Assembly: GCF_003028575.1 (NCBI RefSeq)
Contig: NZ_PYUD01000001.1
Coordinates: 248,001-312,000 of the forward strand
Source of the DNA: Halomonas urumqiensis
Lineage (GTDB): Bacteria; Pseudomonadota; Gammaproteobacteria; Pseudomonadales; Halomonadaceae
Reading direction: 5' to 3'
Length of the DNA stretch: 64,000 nt
A program made the position numbers and the translations under genes. The notes beneath the pieces were generated by a model that saw nothing but the letters and a program-made list of their open reading frames with translations, ran no database searches and was not told where the DNA came from. This document shows, piece by piece, positions 27,933-36,133 of this stretch. Numbering within the stretch: position 1 is the first letter of the stretch; every line of letters starts with the position of its first letter.

Positions 27933-29029
27933 TGCATGACGCCGCTATGCCGGTTCTGGCGCTGACCACCGGAGAGCCCGCCGGTATCGGACCTGAGCTG
28001 GTGGTGATGCTGGCCGCCGGTGGGACGCTGGATATCCCTGTCGATGCAAGCGGCGATGCAGGTGAGGATGCCAGTGTCGGTGCTCGAATAGTGGCGGTGG
28101 GTGATCCGCGGCTTCTGGCCGAGCGGGCAGACTTGCTCGGCTTGTCGCTCACGATCATTGAACTCGCTCCCGGTGAGTCGTTGCCCCCACCGCGGCGTGG
28201 CCAGCTGCCGGTATGGCCGGTCGCCTTGCGCCGCCCCTCGCGTCCGGGTGTGCTCGAGGCGGCCAATGCCGATTACGTGCTCGAGACCCTGGACGTCGCG
28301 GTGCGGGCTTGCCTTGCCGGCCATGCTGCCGGCATGGTCACCGCACCCTTGCACAAGGGCGCCATCCTCGAGGCCGGGCACGCCGGTTTCACCGGCCATA
28401 CCGAATACCTGCGCGATGCTTGTGGGGTCGATGAGGTGGTGATGGTATTGGCCACCGATCATGCCCTGCATGGCGATCGACCCGACTGGCAAGGCAGTTC
28501 GGCACTGCGTGTGGCGCTGGCCACCACCCACTTGCCCCTGCGTGAGGTCAGTGACGCCATCACCGGGCCGCGTCTCGAGCGCTTGCTGCATATCCTGCAT
28601 GCCGATCTCTCGCGCTGGTTCGGGGTGGCCGATCCCCGCATCGCGGTCTGCGGCCTCAACCCCCATGCGGGTGAGGAGGGACATCTCGGCCATGAGGATA
28701 TCGAGGTGATCTCACCGGTGCTGGACCGGTTGCGCGCCACCGGCATGCGCCTCGATGGCCCGCTACCCGCCGATACCCTGTTCACTCCACGCCATCTGGC
28801 CGGGGTCGATGCGGTGCTGGCGATGTATCATGACCAGGGGCTGCCGGTACTCAAGTATGCCGGTTTCGGGCGCGCCGCCAACATTACCCTTGGCCTGCCG
28901 CTGGTACGCACCTCGGTGGACCATGGCACGGCGCTCGACCTGGCTGGCCACGGTAGCGCCGACCCGGGCAGTCTGAGGGTCGCGGTTTCCCTGGCCGCCG
29001 AGATGGCCGCCCGCGGCGGTGGCAACTGA
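27932..29029 (+). CDS. pdxA: 4-hydroxythreonine-4-phosphate dehydrogenase
   Basis: A 365-aa NAD-dependent, metal-binding dehydrogenase in pyridoxal-5'-phosphate synthesis. TTGEPAGIGPEL, TAPLHKGAILEAGHAGFTGH (His ligand), CGLNPHAGEEGHLGHEDIE, and MYHDQGLPVLKYAGFG (His ligand) are diagnostic. It is about 30 residues longer than usual because of an N-terminal insertion around residues 30-50 (GDAGEDASVG). The start overlaps the surA stop by one base (TGATG). Confidence 0.95.
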   Translation: MHDAAMPVLALTTGEPAGIGPELVVMLAAGGTLDIPVDASGDAGEDASVGARIVAVGDPRLLAERADLLGLSLTIIELAPGESLPPPRRGQLPVWPVALRRPSRPGVLEAANADYVLETLDVAVRACLAGHAAGMVTAPLHKGAILEAGHAGFTGHTEYLRDACGVDEVVMVLATDHALHGDRPDWQGSSALRVALATTHLPLREVSDAITGPRLERLLHILHADLSRWFGVADPRIAVCGLNPHAGEEGHLGHEDIEVISPVLDRLRATGMRLDGPLPADTLFTPRHLAGVDAVLAMYHDQGLPVLKYAGFGRAANITLGLPLVRTSVDHGTALDLAGHGSADPGSLRVAVSLAAEMAARGGGN

Positions 29030-29044
29030 ACCAGAATTCGGGCC

Positions 29045-29165
29045 GCTCAAGGGGCGCCGGGAATAGACCGAAGCGAAGGTCCGATTCCAGGGAAGGAATC
29101 GGTAGCGTACTGGGACGTATTCACTGCGCCTCCGCGAATGGTCTATCGCCGGATCAGCCCCGAAT
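29045..29165 (+). repeat. Dispersed palindromic element, copy B
   Basis: The arms are 29055-29079 (CGCCGGGAATAGACC...) and 29129-29152 (...GGTCTATCGCCGG). A perfect internal hairpin, CCGATTCC (29081-29088) with GGAATCGG (29095-29102), is followed by TAGCGT and ATTCACTGCGCC. The arm core ATAGACC differs from ACAGG of copy A and is matched by GGTCTAT on the other side, so pairing is kept. It lies between pdxA and rsmA; rsmA starts at 29218. Confidence 0.8.
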
Positions 29166-29217
29166 CAGCGGCTATGCGATGCATAGAAGACCCCAGCGAC
29201 AAAAAGGACACCCCTGA

Positions 29218-30039
29218 ATGGCATCCCGCTCACCGGTTCACCAGGCCCGCAAGCGTTTCGGCCAGAATTTCCTGCGTGATCCGGGCATCATTTCACGTAT
29301 CGTGCGCGCCATCGGGCCTCGCCCCAGCGAACGGTTGGTGGAGATTGGCCCCGGTCAGGGGGCCCTGACCGAGCCGTTGCTCGAGGCCACCGGCCGGCTC
29401 GAGGTGATCGAGCTGGACCGCGACCTGATCCCCGGCCTGCGGGTACAGTTTTTCAATTACCCCGAGTTCGTCATCCATGAGGGTGATGCACTCAAGTTCG
29501 ACTTTCAGGCCCTGCGCGGTGAAGGTGAACGCCTGCGGGTCGTCGGTAACCTGCCCTATAACATCTCCACGCCGCTGATCGCGCACCTGCTGCAGGCGGG
29601 CGATGCCATTGCCGACATGCATTTCATGTTGCAGAAGGAAGTGGTCGACCGGTTGGCCGCCGAACCGGGCGGCCCGGACTGGGGGCGTCTGTCGGTAATG
29701 GCGCAATATCGCTGCCGCGTGGACTCCCTGTTCGTGGTGCCGCCCGAGGCGTTCGTGCCGCGCCCCAAGGTCGACTCCGCCATCGTGCGCTTGACCCCGC
29801 ACGGCGAGTTGCCCGAGACCGCCGTCGACGAGGCGCTGCTGTTCGCCCTGGTGCGCGAAGCCTTCGGGCAGCGCCGCAAGACCCTGCGCAACAACCTCAA
29901 GGGGCGTATCGATTCGGCGGCGCTGGAGGCACTCGGCATCGACCCGGCCCGGCGTCCCCAGACCCTGTCAGTCGCCGAGTTCGTGCGTATCGCCAATCAT
30001 CTGGCTAGTGGCGACCCGCAGCCGGGAGTGGCGACATGA
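29218..30039 (+). CDS. rsmA: 16S rRNA (adenine1518-N6/adenine1519-N6)-dimethyltransferase
   Basis: A 273-aa KsgA-type methyltransferase that dimethylates two adenosines at the 3' end of 16S rRNA. ARKRFGQNFLRDPGI, the SAM-binding VEIGPGQGALTEPLL, VVGNLPYNISTPL (NLPY catalytic motif) and FVPRPKVDSAIVRL are present. The stop overlaps the apaG start (ATGA). AAAAGGA lies about 12 bases before the ATG at 29218. Confidence 0.96.
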   Translation: MASRSPVHQARKRFGQNFLRDPGIISRIVRAIGPRPSERLVEIGPGQGALTEPLLEATGRLEVIELDRDLIPGLRVQFFNYPEFVIHEGDALKFDFQALRGEGERLRVVGNLPYNISTPLIAHLLQAGDAIADMHFMLQKEVVDRLAAEPGGPDWGRLSVMAQYRCRVDSLFVVPPEAFVPRPKVDSAIVRLTPHGELPETAVDEALLFALVREAFGQRRKTLRNNLKGRIDSAALEALGIDPARRPQTLSVAEFVRIANHLASGDPQPGVAT

Positions 30040-30434
30040 CGCATACACCGCCGGAAGCGCTCATCGACAGCGTTCGCGTGGAAGTCGAGCCGGCCTTTCG
30101 CGAGGAGGAGTCGGCACCCGCCGAGCAGCGCTATGTGTTCAGCTACACCGTCACCGTTCTCAACACGTCGCCCAACAGCATCCAGTTGATGGCACGCCAC
30201 TGGAAGATCACCCAGGGCAGTGGCAAGGTGCAGGAGGTGCGCGGCAAGGGGGTCGTGGGGCAGCAGCCGTTGATCGCCCCGGGACAGAGCTTTCGTTACA
30301 CCAGTCGGGCGATTCTCGATGGCCCTGTGGGCGTCATGGAAGGTGACTACACCTGCATTGATACCGCCAGCCAGCGCCCCTTTGAAGTGCCCATCGCGCC
30401 GTTTCGCCTGGCGAGTCCCAATCAGGTGCATTGA
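30036..30434 (+). CDS. apaG: ApaG domain protein
   Basis: A 132-aa protein of the ApaG/FN3-like fold. YVFSYTVTVLNTSPNSIQLM, WKITQGSGKVQEVRGKGVVG and FRYTSRAILDGPVGVMEG are the conserved blocks. It has been linked to Co2+/Mg2+ homeostasis, but its biochemical role is unresolved. It is coupled to rsmA by overlap and followed 35 bases later by apaH, the classical order. Confidence 0.94.
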   Translation: MTHTPPEALIDSVRVEVEPAFREEESAPAEQRYVFSYTVTVLNTSPNSIQLMARHWKITQGSGKVQEVRGKGVVGQQPLIAPGQSFRYTSRAILDGPVGVMEGDYTCIDTASQRPFEVPIAPFRLASPNQVH

Positions 30435-30469
30435 GCGTCTCGGTTCACCCAGCCACACAGGAGACCAGG

Positions 30470-31300
30470 ATGACCCGTTATGCCATCGGTGATCTTCAGG
30501 GGTGCCACGCCGAATTCGTCGAATTGCTCGAGCGACTGGCATTCGACCCACGCCGCGATACGCTGTGGGTGGCCGGTGATCTGGTCAATCGCGGTCCCGG
30601 TTCGCTTGCCTGTCTGCGCGAGGTCATGGCGCTGGGTGACGCCGCCAAGGTGATACTTGGCAACCACGACCTGCATCTGCTTGCCGTGGCGCGTGGCGGG
30701 GCGCGTCTGAACCGCAAGGATACGCTGGACGACATTCTCGCCGCTGCCGATCGAGAGAGACTGCTCGACTGGCTTCAGGCCCGAGCGCTGCTGGTGCGTG
30801 AGGCTGGCCAGGCACCTACCGTGATGACCCATGCGGGCCTGTTGCCCCAGTGGACGCTTGATAAAGCCGCAGGACTCGCCGCAGAAGTCGAGGCGTGTCT
30901 GGCGAGCGAACGTTCCGGCGCCTTTCTCGAGCGCATGTACGGTAACGCACCAGCCTGCTGGCATGATGATCTCGAAGGCATCGACCGCCTGCGAGTGATC
31001 GTCAATGTCCTGACGCGCATGCGCTTCATCGATGCTGATGGTTGTCTCGATTTCGCCGCCAAGGAGGGGCTCGACAGCGCACCCGCGGGGTTCGCGCCCT
31101 GGTTCCGTTACCCACGTGGCGACAGGGTTCGCCTGCTGTTCGGCCATTGGGCAGCCTTGGAGGGCCGGGTGCCCGGCAGCCGGGTCAACGCCGAGGCACT
31201 GGATACCGGCTGCGTGTGGGGTGGCTCGCTCACTGCCTTGAATCTCGATAGTGGTGAGCGAACGCATGTGCAAAGCCATCGATTGACGACAGATTCCTAG
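30470..31300 (+). CDS. apaH: Symmetrical bis(5'-nucleosyl)-tetraphosphatase
   Basis: A 276-aa metallophosphatase that splits Ap4A into two ADP and can decap Np4-capped RNA. Motifs YAIGDLQGCHAEF, VAGDLVNRGPGS, LGNHDLHLLA and FGHWAALEG give the metal ligands. The ATG at 30470, after GGAGACC, gives the family length. An in-frame upstream start at 30431 would add 13 residues and is unlikely. Confidence 0.95.
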   Translation: MTRYAIGDLQGCHAEFVELLERLAFDPRRDTLWVAGDLVNRGPGSLACLREVMALGDAAKVILGNHDLHLLAVARGGARLNRKDTLDDILAAADRERLLDWLQARALLVREAGQAPTVMTHAGLLPQWTLDKAAGLAAEVEACLASERSGAFLERMYGNAPACWHDDLEGIDRLRVIVNVLTRMRFIDADGCLDFAAKEGLDSAPAGFAPWFRYPRGDRVRLLFGHWAALEGRVPGSRVNAEALDTGCVWGGSLTALNLDSGERTHVQSHRLTTDS

Positions 31301-31307
31301 AGGTCTT

Positions 31308-31637
31308 ATGATCTCCGCGACGTTTCAACATCTCGATATCCCGACGCTCGACGGCTGGCTTGCCGACCAGCGAGCGATGACGCTGGTCGACATCCGTGAT
31401 CCCGCAAGCTACGCCATGGGCCATCTTCCAGGATGTCGGCACCTCGACAACGAGAGCGTGCCGACACTGCTCGAGCAAGCCTCACGAGAGTTGCCGCTGG
31501 TGGTGGTCTGCTACCACGGTAATTCCAGCCAGCAGGCTGCCGCCTGGCTTGCTGGCCAGGGGTTCAAGGAGGTCTACAGCCTGGATGGCGGTTTCACCGA
31601 GTGGCAGAACCGTTACCCGGATCGGGTCGAGCGCTGA
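31308..31637 (+). CDS. glpE: Thiosulfate sulfurtransferase, single-domain rhodanese
   Basis: A 109-aa rhodanese. LVDIRDPASYAMGHLPG is the N-terminal block, and VVCYHGNSSQQAAAWL carries the persulfide-forming Cys with its loop. It matches GlpE in length. It sits 7 bases after apaH and 3 bases before cca, so these three are likely one transcript. Confidence 0.9.
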   Translation: MISATFQHLDIPTLDGWLADQRAMTLVDIRDPASYAMGHLPGCRHLDNESVPTLLEQASRELPLVVVCYHGNSSQQAAAWLAGQGFKEVYSLDGGFTEWQNRYPDRVER

Positions 31638-31640
31638 ATC

Positions 31641-32795
31641 ATGGCGTGTACGCGTGATCCGGCCATCGCCGGGCTCGAGGTCTACCGGGTGGGGGGCGCG
31701 GTTCGCGATGCGGCCCTGGGTTGGCCGGTCTACGACCACGATTGGGTCGTGGTGGGCGCTACTCCAGAGACCATGCGGCGGCGTGGATTCAAGCCCGTTG
31801 GCCGCGATTTTCCGGTGTTCCTGCACCCGCAATCCCATGAGGAATATGCTCTGGCGCGTACCGAGCGCAAGGCCGGGCATGGCTACACGGGCTTCGTGGT
31901 GCATGCCGATCCATCGGTGACTCTCGAGGAAGACCTGGCCCGTCGTGACCTGACGATCAACGCCATGGCCGAGACACCGGAAGGCGAGCTGGTCGACCCC
32001 TACGGCGGCATGGCCGACCTGGACGCAAGGGTGTTGCGACATGTCTCACCTGCATTCGTCGAGGATCCCTTGCGGGTGCTACGTACCGCGCGGTTCCTGG
32101 CGCGCTATGCAGGGCTTGGTTTCGTGATCTGTGAAGCGACCCGGGCGCTGATGACGCAGCTTTCGGACAGTGGTGAACTCGCTCACCTGGTCGCCGAACG
32201 GGTATGGGTCGAGACCGAGAAGGCCCTGAGTGAGCCTTGGCCGGAAGTCTATTTCCAGGCGCTCGATGAATGCGGTGCGCTGGGGGTTCTGATGCCGGAG
32301 CTGGTCGTGGATCGTGAAGCCCTGGACGAGGCTCTGGGCCGACTGCACCGCCTGCCTGAGGACATCCACAGTGATGCCACGGTGCGCTGGCGGCTGGCCA
32401 GGCTGTTTGAGCACCTCGATGACGAGGCCCGTGCGGCACTGGGTGAGCGGCTGCGCTTGCCCAAGGCGCATGCGGCACTGGCAAGGCAGGCGGCAGTGAC
32501 GCGCACCTTGCGGCTGACGAGCGAGTCTCAAGGGCTCGATGGACGGCAGGTGCTGGCCTGGCTGGATACCATCGACGCGTGGCGGCGTAGTGAGCGGGTG
32601 GCCCCGTTGATCAGCCTGGTCAGCCTGGACGATGCGACCCTGGCCGCCGACCTCGCTCTTGCCTGGCGGCTGGCTCAGCAAGTGCTGGCCAGCACGCTGG
32701 TCGATGAGGGCTTCAAGGGCAAGGCGCTGGGCGAAGAGCTCGCCCACAGGCGCCTGTCGGCGATCGAGGCGGCACTGGTGGCGGGCGAACGCTGA
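31641..32795 (+). CDS. cca: CCA-adding tRNA nucleotidyltransferase without HD motif
   Basis: A 384-aa class II nucleotidyltransferase that builds or repairs the CCA end of tRNAs. [22 protein letters not shown] holds the catalytic Dx[13 protein letters not shown] the next block, and [18 protein letters not shown] and [16 protein letters not shown] follow. E. coli Cca is about 412 aa and ends in an HD phosphohydrolase domain. Here the equivalent region (about residue 235 onward) shows no HDxGKG-type motif and is shorter, so phosphatase and phosphodiesterase activities are probably missing. Confidence 0.92.
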   Translation: MACTRDPAIAGLEVYRVGGAVRDAALGWPVYDHDWVVVGATPETMRRRGFKPVGRDFPVFLHPQSHEEYALARTERKAGHGYTGFVVHADPSVTLEEDLARRDLTINAMAETPEGELVDPYGGMADLDARVLRHVSPAFVEDPLRVLRTARFLARYAGLGFVICEATRALMTQLSDSGELAHLVAERVWVETEKALSEPWPEVYFQALDECGALGVLMPELVVDREALDEALGRLHRLPEDIHSDATVRWRLARLFEHLDDEARAALGERLRLPKAHAALARQAAVTRTLRLTSESQGLDGRQVLAWLDTIDAWRRSERVAPLISLVSLDDATLAADLALAWRLAQQVLASTLVDEGFKGKALGEELAHRRLSAIEAALVAGER

Positions 32796-32801
32796 AGTGG
32801 G

Positions 32802-33317
32802 TCAGGCCCGCGAGATCAGCTTTCCTGACCAGCGGAAAGCCACCGGCCAGAGGATCTGGTCGGTGGCATCGAAGGCTGCCCAGAGGTCGGCATAGGTGTC
32901 GCCGGTGAGCGGATGGCGAGCCTTGGGCAGCAATTCCGCCATGGGCTGAAGCACGAAGGCGTGATGGAGAATCTCGTCGCGCGGCAGTTCGACGCCGTCG
33001 TGCATGCCGGTGAGTTCGCCTACCGTCAACAGGTCGATGTCCAGGGTGCGCGGACTGAACTTGGGGCTATCCTTGCGGCGTCCATTGGCGAATTCCAGGC
33101 GCTTGCACCATGCCTGCAGCTCTCCCACCGGCCAGCCGCATTCGAACACCACCACCAGATTGTAGAAATTTCGTCCGTCCTCGAACCCCACGGGTTCGCT
33201 CTCGAATACGCGTGAAATCGCAAGCTCACCGAAGCTTGCGGCAAGCGCATCCAGGCAGGTGCGAACGTGGTGGTCGCGGTCGATGTTGCTGCCGATGCTG
33301 ACGCTGACGGTGGCCAT
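32802..33317 (-). CDS. folK: 2-amino-4-hydroxy-6-hydroxymethyldihydropteridine pyrophosphokinase
   Basis: A 171-aa HPPK that transfers pyrophosphate from ATP to 6-hydroxymethyl-dihydropterin in folate synthesis. VSIGSNIDRDHHVRTCLDAL, YNLVVVF, RTLDIDLLTVGE (the two metal-binding Asp) and LPRDEILHHAFVLQPMAEL are present. The start codon overlaps the folB stop by one base, so folB-folK is a two-gene operon. It ends 6 bases from the convergent cca gene. Confidence 0.94.
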   Translation of the reverse strand: MATVSVSIGSNIDRDHHVRTCLDALAASFGELAISRVFESEPVGFEDGRNFYNLVVVFECGWPVGELQAWCKRLEFANGRRKDSPKFSPRTLDIDLLTVGELTGMHDGVELPRDEILHHAFVLQPMAELLPKARHPLTGDTYADLWAAFDATDQILWPVAFRWSGKLISRA

Positions 33318-33682
33318 CAGGTTGCCTCCGGGCGAGTGCCACGCACGATTGTCACGCCGACCGCGGCGGCGGCAGCCACCGCGCCCGGCTTTCTCACGGT
33401 AAGACGCAGCCAGGCGATCCCGAACTCCTCGCGCAGGGTGGTCGCCAGGCGTTCGGCAAAGGTTTCGACCAGCGCGAAAGCGTGTTCGGTGGCGAACCCT
33501 GCGATACGCTGGCTGATCGCCGCGTAGTCCAGCGTCTGGGCGATATCGTCACTTGCCGCGGCAGGGCGGATGTCGGTGGCGAGTTCGAGGTCGAGGACCA
33601 GCCGTTGGGTGATGGTACGTTCCCAGTCGTAGACTCCGATCACGGTGTCGACGCCAAGCGACTCGATCAGCACAAGATCCAT
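33317..33682 (-). CDS. folB: Dihydroneopterin aldolase
   Basis: A 121-aa aldolase/epimerase that forms 6-hydroxymethyl-dihydropterin. VLIESLGVDTVIGVYDWERT (with catalytic Glu), LDYAAISQRI, LVETFAERLA and LTVRKPGAVAAA (catalytic Lys) match the family. The ATG at 33682 (MDLVLIESLG) fits the family length, and the longer open frame upstream is not conserved in type. It diverges from plsY across 143 bases that show no distinctive motif. Confidence 0.93.
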   Translation of the reverse strand: MDLVLIESLGVDTVIGVYDWERTITQRLVLDLELATDIRPAAASDDIAQTLDYAAISQRIAGFATEHAFALVETFAERLATTLREEFGIAWLRLTVRKPGAVAAAAAVGVTIVRGTRPEAT

Positions 33683-33825
33683 GCAAACATCCGGGCAGTA
33701 GACGGGTGTGGCGGCGATTGTACGCGAGCACCACGGCGCTTGACACCGCAATGACGACACCGATACCGACTGTGCGCGTCAGTTGTCCGCTGTCAGAATA
33801 GGGCATTCATTCATGGAGGTCAGCG

Positions 33826-34413
33826 ATGGCGGTACCACTGGAACTGCTGCTGCCACTGGTGGCGCTGGGCTATCTCAGCGGCAGCTGGCTGGGTTCGCTG
33901 ACGGTGTGTCGGCTGGCGGGCCGGGGTGATCCGCGGTTGGCAGGCTCCTGCAATCCAGGGGTCTCGAACGTGCTGCGGCTGTATGGCCTGCGCCTGGCAT
34001 TTGCCACCCTGCTGTTGGATGCCGTCAAGGGCATGCCGGTACTGTGGCTGGCCATGGGCCTGGGATTCCCTCCCTGGGCGCAGGGCGTGGTGGGGCTTGG
34101 CGTGCTGCTGGGCCACAGCTATCCAGTGTGGCACCGCTTTCGTGGTGGCAAGGCGGTGGCCAGCGCCTTCGGGGTGATGCTGGTGCTGGCCCCCTGGGTG
34201 GCGCTGGTATGTGCCGCCTGCTGGGCGTTGTTGGCCTGGCGGGTGCGAACCGCGGCCGTGGCCTCGCTGGTCAGCGCCGCCCTGGCACCGTTGGCCAGTG
34301 TGTGGCTGGCCCCCGAGTACACCGGCGTGGTGATCGCCTTTACCGCACTGGTGCTGGCCCGCCATGTGCTCAATATCCAGCGCCTGGGCCGGGGCAATGA
34401 GCCGGGTTTATGA
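33826..34413 (+). CDS. plsY: Glycerol-3-phosphate acyltransferase PlsY
   Basis: A 195-aa inner-membrane enzyme with about five helices that transfers an acyl group from acyl-phosphate to glycerol-3-phosphate, the first phospholipid step. Family motifs are YLSGSWLGS, GDPRLAGSCNPGVSNVLRLY (motif with the conserved Asn) and LGHSYPVWHRFRGGKAVA. GAGG precedes the ATG at 33826. It converges on tsaD, and heptad repeats fill the 3' junction. Confidence 0.93.
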   Translation: MAVPLELLLPLVALGYLSGSWLGSLTVCRLAGRGDPRLAGSCNPGVSNVLRLYGLRLAFATLLLDAVKGMPVLWLAMGLGFPPWAQGVVGLGVLLGHSYPVWHRFRGGKAVASAFGVMLVLAPWVALVCAACWALLAWRVRTAAVASLVSAALAPLASVWLAPEYTGVVIAFTALVLARHVLNIQRLGRGNEPGL

Positions 34414-34422
34414 CACCATCGC

Positions 34423-34457
34423 GACTCACGACTCACGACTCACGACTCACGACTCAC
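34423..34457. repeat. Five tandem GACTCAC heptads at the plsY/tsaD junction
   Basis: The heptad GACTCAC is repeated five times without error. On the minus strand it reads GTGAGTC, and the tsaD stop codon (34454-34456) falls inside the last unit. The same heptad, with variation, appears at 50884-50960. Confidence 0.95.
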
Positions 34458-35482
34458 GGTTCCCGCAGGGTATCCATCGGCCAGCGCGGTACCGCCTTCA
34501 TGATGCCGACCTCGTCGTGCTCGCCGGCCAGCAGGCGCAGGGCGCCCACATAAGCGATCATCGCGCCGTTGTCGGTGCAGAACCTGCCGCGCGGATAGAA
34601 AGCGCGAGCGCCCCGCTTGGCGGTTTCATGGGCCAGGCGCTCGCGCAGCCGTGAATTGGCGCTTACCCCGCCAGCCACCACCAGGCGCTTAAGGCCGGTC
34701 TGATCCAGCGCGCGACGACACTTGATCACCAGCGTGTCCACCACCGCTTCTTCGAACGCCCGCGCCACATCGGCGCGAGCCTGGTCATCCAGCTCGTCGG
34801 ACGCTTCTAGCTGGCGGATGGCCGTCAGGGTGTGGGTCTTGAGCCCCGAGAAGCTGAAATCCAGCCCCGGGCGGTCGGTCATCGGGCGCGGGAAGCGCAT
34901 CCGGGCGGGGTCGCCGCTTTCCGCCAGGCGCGCCACATGCGGTCCGCCAGGGTAATCCAGGCCGAGCATCTTGGCCGCCTTGTCGAAGGCTTCGCCGGCG
35001 GCGTCATCCACCGACTCCCCCAGCAGGCGATATGTCCCGAGGCCGCTGACTTCCACCAGTTGGGTATGCCCACCCGATACGAGCAGCGCCACGAAGGGGA
35101 AATCGGGAGGGCTTTCCTCGAGCATCGGCGCAAGCAAGTGGCCTTCCATGTGATGTACGCCAAGCACCGGGATTCCCAGCGCGCGGGCCATGCCATGGGC
35201 GGTGCTTGCGCCAACCATCAGGGCGCCGACCAGCCCCGGGCCTGCCGTGTAGGCGATAGCGTCGAGATCGCCACGGGCTAGCCCGGCCTCGTCCAGCACC
35301 TGCTGGATCAGTGGCAGCAGCCGCCTTGTGTGATCGCGGGAGGCGAGCTCGGGCACCACGCCACCATACTCGGCATGCATGGCGATCTGGCTGTAGAGTG
35401 CATCGGCCAGCAGGCCGCGTTTGCTGTCGAACAGGGCGACGCCGGTCTCGTCGCAGGAAGTCTCGATGCCCAATACGCGCAT
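34454..35482 (-). CDS. tsaD: tRNA N6-threonylcarbamoyladenosine synthase subunit TsaD
   Basis: A 342-aa ASKHA-fold protein that, with TsaB and TsaE, transfers threonylcarbamoyl to A37 of ANN-decoding tRNAs. [42 protein letters not shown] (HxxxH metal ligands), [12 protein letters not shown] and [13 protein letters not shown] (Asp ligand) are all present. Length is normal. It is divergent from rpsU, the order common in gammaproteobacteria. Confidence 0.97.
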   Translation of the reverse strand: MRVLGIETSCDETGVALFDSKRGLLADALYSQIAMHAEYGGVVPELASRDHTRRLLPLIQQVLDEAGLARGDLDAIAYTAGPGLVGALMVGASTAHGMARALGIPVLGVHHMEGHLLAPMLEESPPDFPFVALLVSGGHTQLVEVSGLGTYRLLGESVDDAAGEAFDKAAKMLGLDYPGGPHVARLAESGDPARMRFPRPMTDRPGLDFSFSGLKTHTLTAIRQLEASDELDDQARADVARAFEEAVVDTLVIKCRRALDQTGLKRLVVAGGVSANSRLRERLAHETAKRGARAFYPRGRFCTDNGAMIAYVGALRLLAGEHDEVGIMKAVPRWPMDTLREP

Positions 35483-35564
35483 AAGGGGAGGCTCGTAGTG
35501 CGTTAAACCGCCTATCCTACGCCTTTTGCCGGTGCGACGGCAGGGTCAGGGGGCTCGAAAGAGT

Positions 35565-35593
35565 TTGCAAAGCCAGGGTGTCACGTCTAGAAT
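35565..35593 (+). promoter_or_regulatory. Sigma-70 promoter of rpsU-dnaG
   Basis: TTGCAA (35565-35570) and TAGAAT (35588-35593) are separated by 17 bases. Transcription would start near 35600, leaving a leader of about 160 bases before rpsU. The leader contains short hairpins such as CTGGG/CCCAG around 35615-35631 but no riboswitch I recognise. Confidence 0.6.
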
Positions 35594-35762
35594 TCTGTGC
35601 GCTGCAACACTGGGTCGTGCACCCAGGTGGCGAATCCCGTGAAATGCCTTTCGCCCTGCTCGCCAGACGAGTATCGGGTGATGTGTCGTTTCTCGGTCAC
35701 TGCCACCCGCAGGGGTGTGCGTACTAACCGAACTCTAGTTACCTAAGGTAGGTGAGTGCTTA

Positions 35763-35978
35763 ATGCCTTCTGTCAAAGTACGTGATAACGAGCCGTTTGA
35801 CGTCGCACTGCGTCGCTTCAAGCGTTCCTGTGAAAAAGCCGGTGTTCTCTCCGAAGTTCGTCGTCGCGAGAACTACGAGAAGCCGACTGCGGAGCGCAAG
35901 CGCAAGGCGGCGGCTGCCGTCAAGCGTCACGCCAAGAAGCTCCAGCGTGAGCGCAAGCGTTTCGAACGGCTCTATTGA
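35763..35978 (+). CDS. rpsU: 30S ribosomal protein S21
   Basis: A 71-aa basic ribosomal protein. [20 protein letters not shown], then [19 protein letters not shown] and the [18 protein letters not shown] tail, are typical. It starts the macromolecular synthesis block rpsU-dnaG-rpoD. The ATG at 35763 is preceded by GGTGAG at suitable spacing. Confidence 0.98.
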   Translation: MPSVKVRDNEPFDVALRRFKRSCEKAGVLSEVRRRENYEKPTAERKRKAAAAVKRHAKKLQRERKRFERLY

Positions 35979-36031
35979 TCCGTACTGGGGGCAGCCTGGG
36001 TGATTTGCCCAGGCGGCCTCAAGAGGGATGC

Positions 36032-36066
36032 CAAGCGGCCGCCATCAGGTGGCCGCTTGTTTATTG
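36032..36066 (+). terminator. Intrinsic terminator between rpsU and dnaG
   Basis: CAAGCGGCCGCC (36032-36043) pairs with GGTGGCCGCTTG (36048-36059) with one G-U pair over an ATCA loop, followed by TTTATT. A terminator at this place also exists in E. coli, where it lets rpsU be made in excess of primase. Confidence 0.8.
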
Positions 36067-36133
36067 AAGGGGCAAGCGCCTGTCACTGCGCATCTCCCCT
36101 GGATGTCGCAGCCTTACGAGGTGATTCACCCGC

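Noticed and set aside
34423..34457. Possible CRISPR array
   Set aside because: The units are 7 bases long, contiguous and without spacers, so this is a simple tandem repeat. No CRISPR array or cas gene is seen in the window.
35600..35762. Possible tRNA or riboswitch in the rpsU leader
   Set aside because: Short hairpins are present, but no cloverleaf, T-loop sequence or known riboswitch core could be found.
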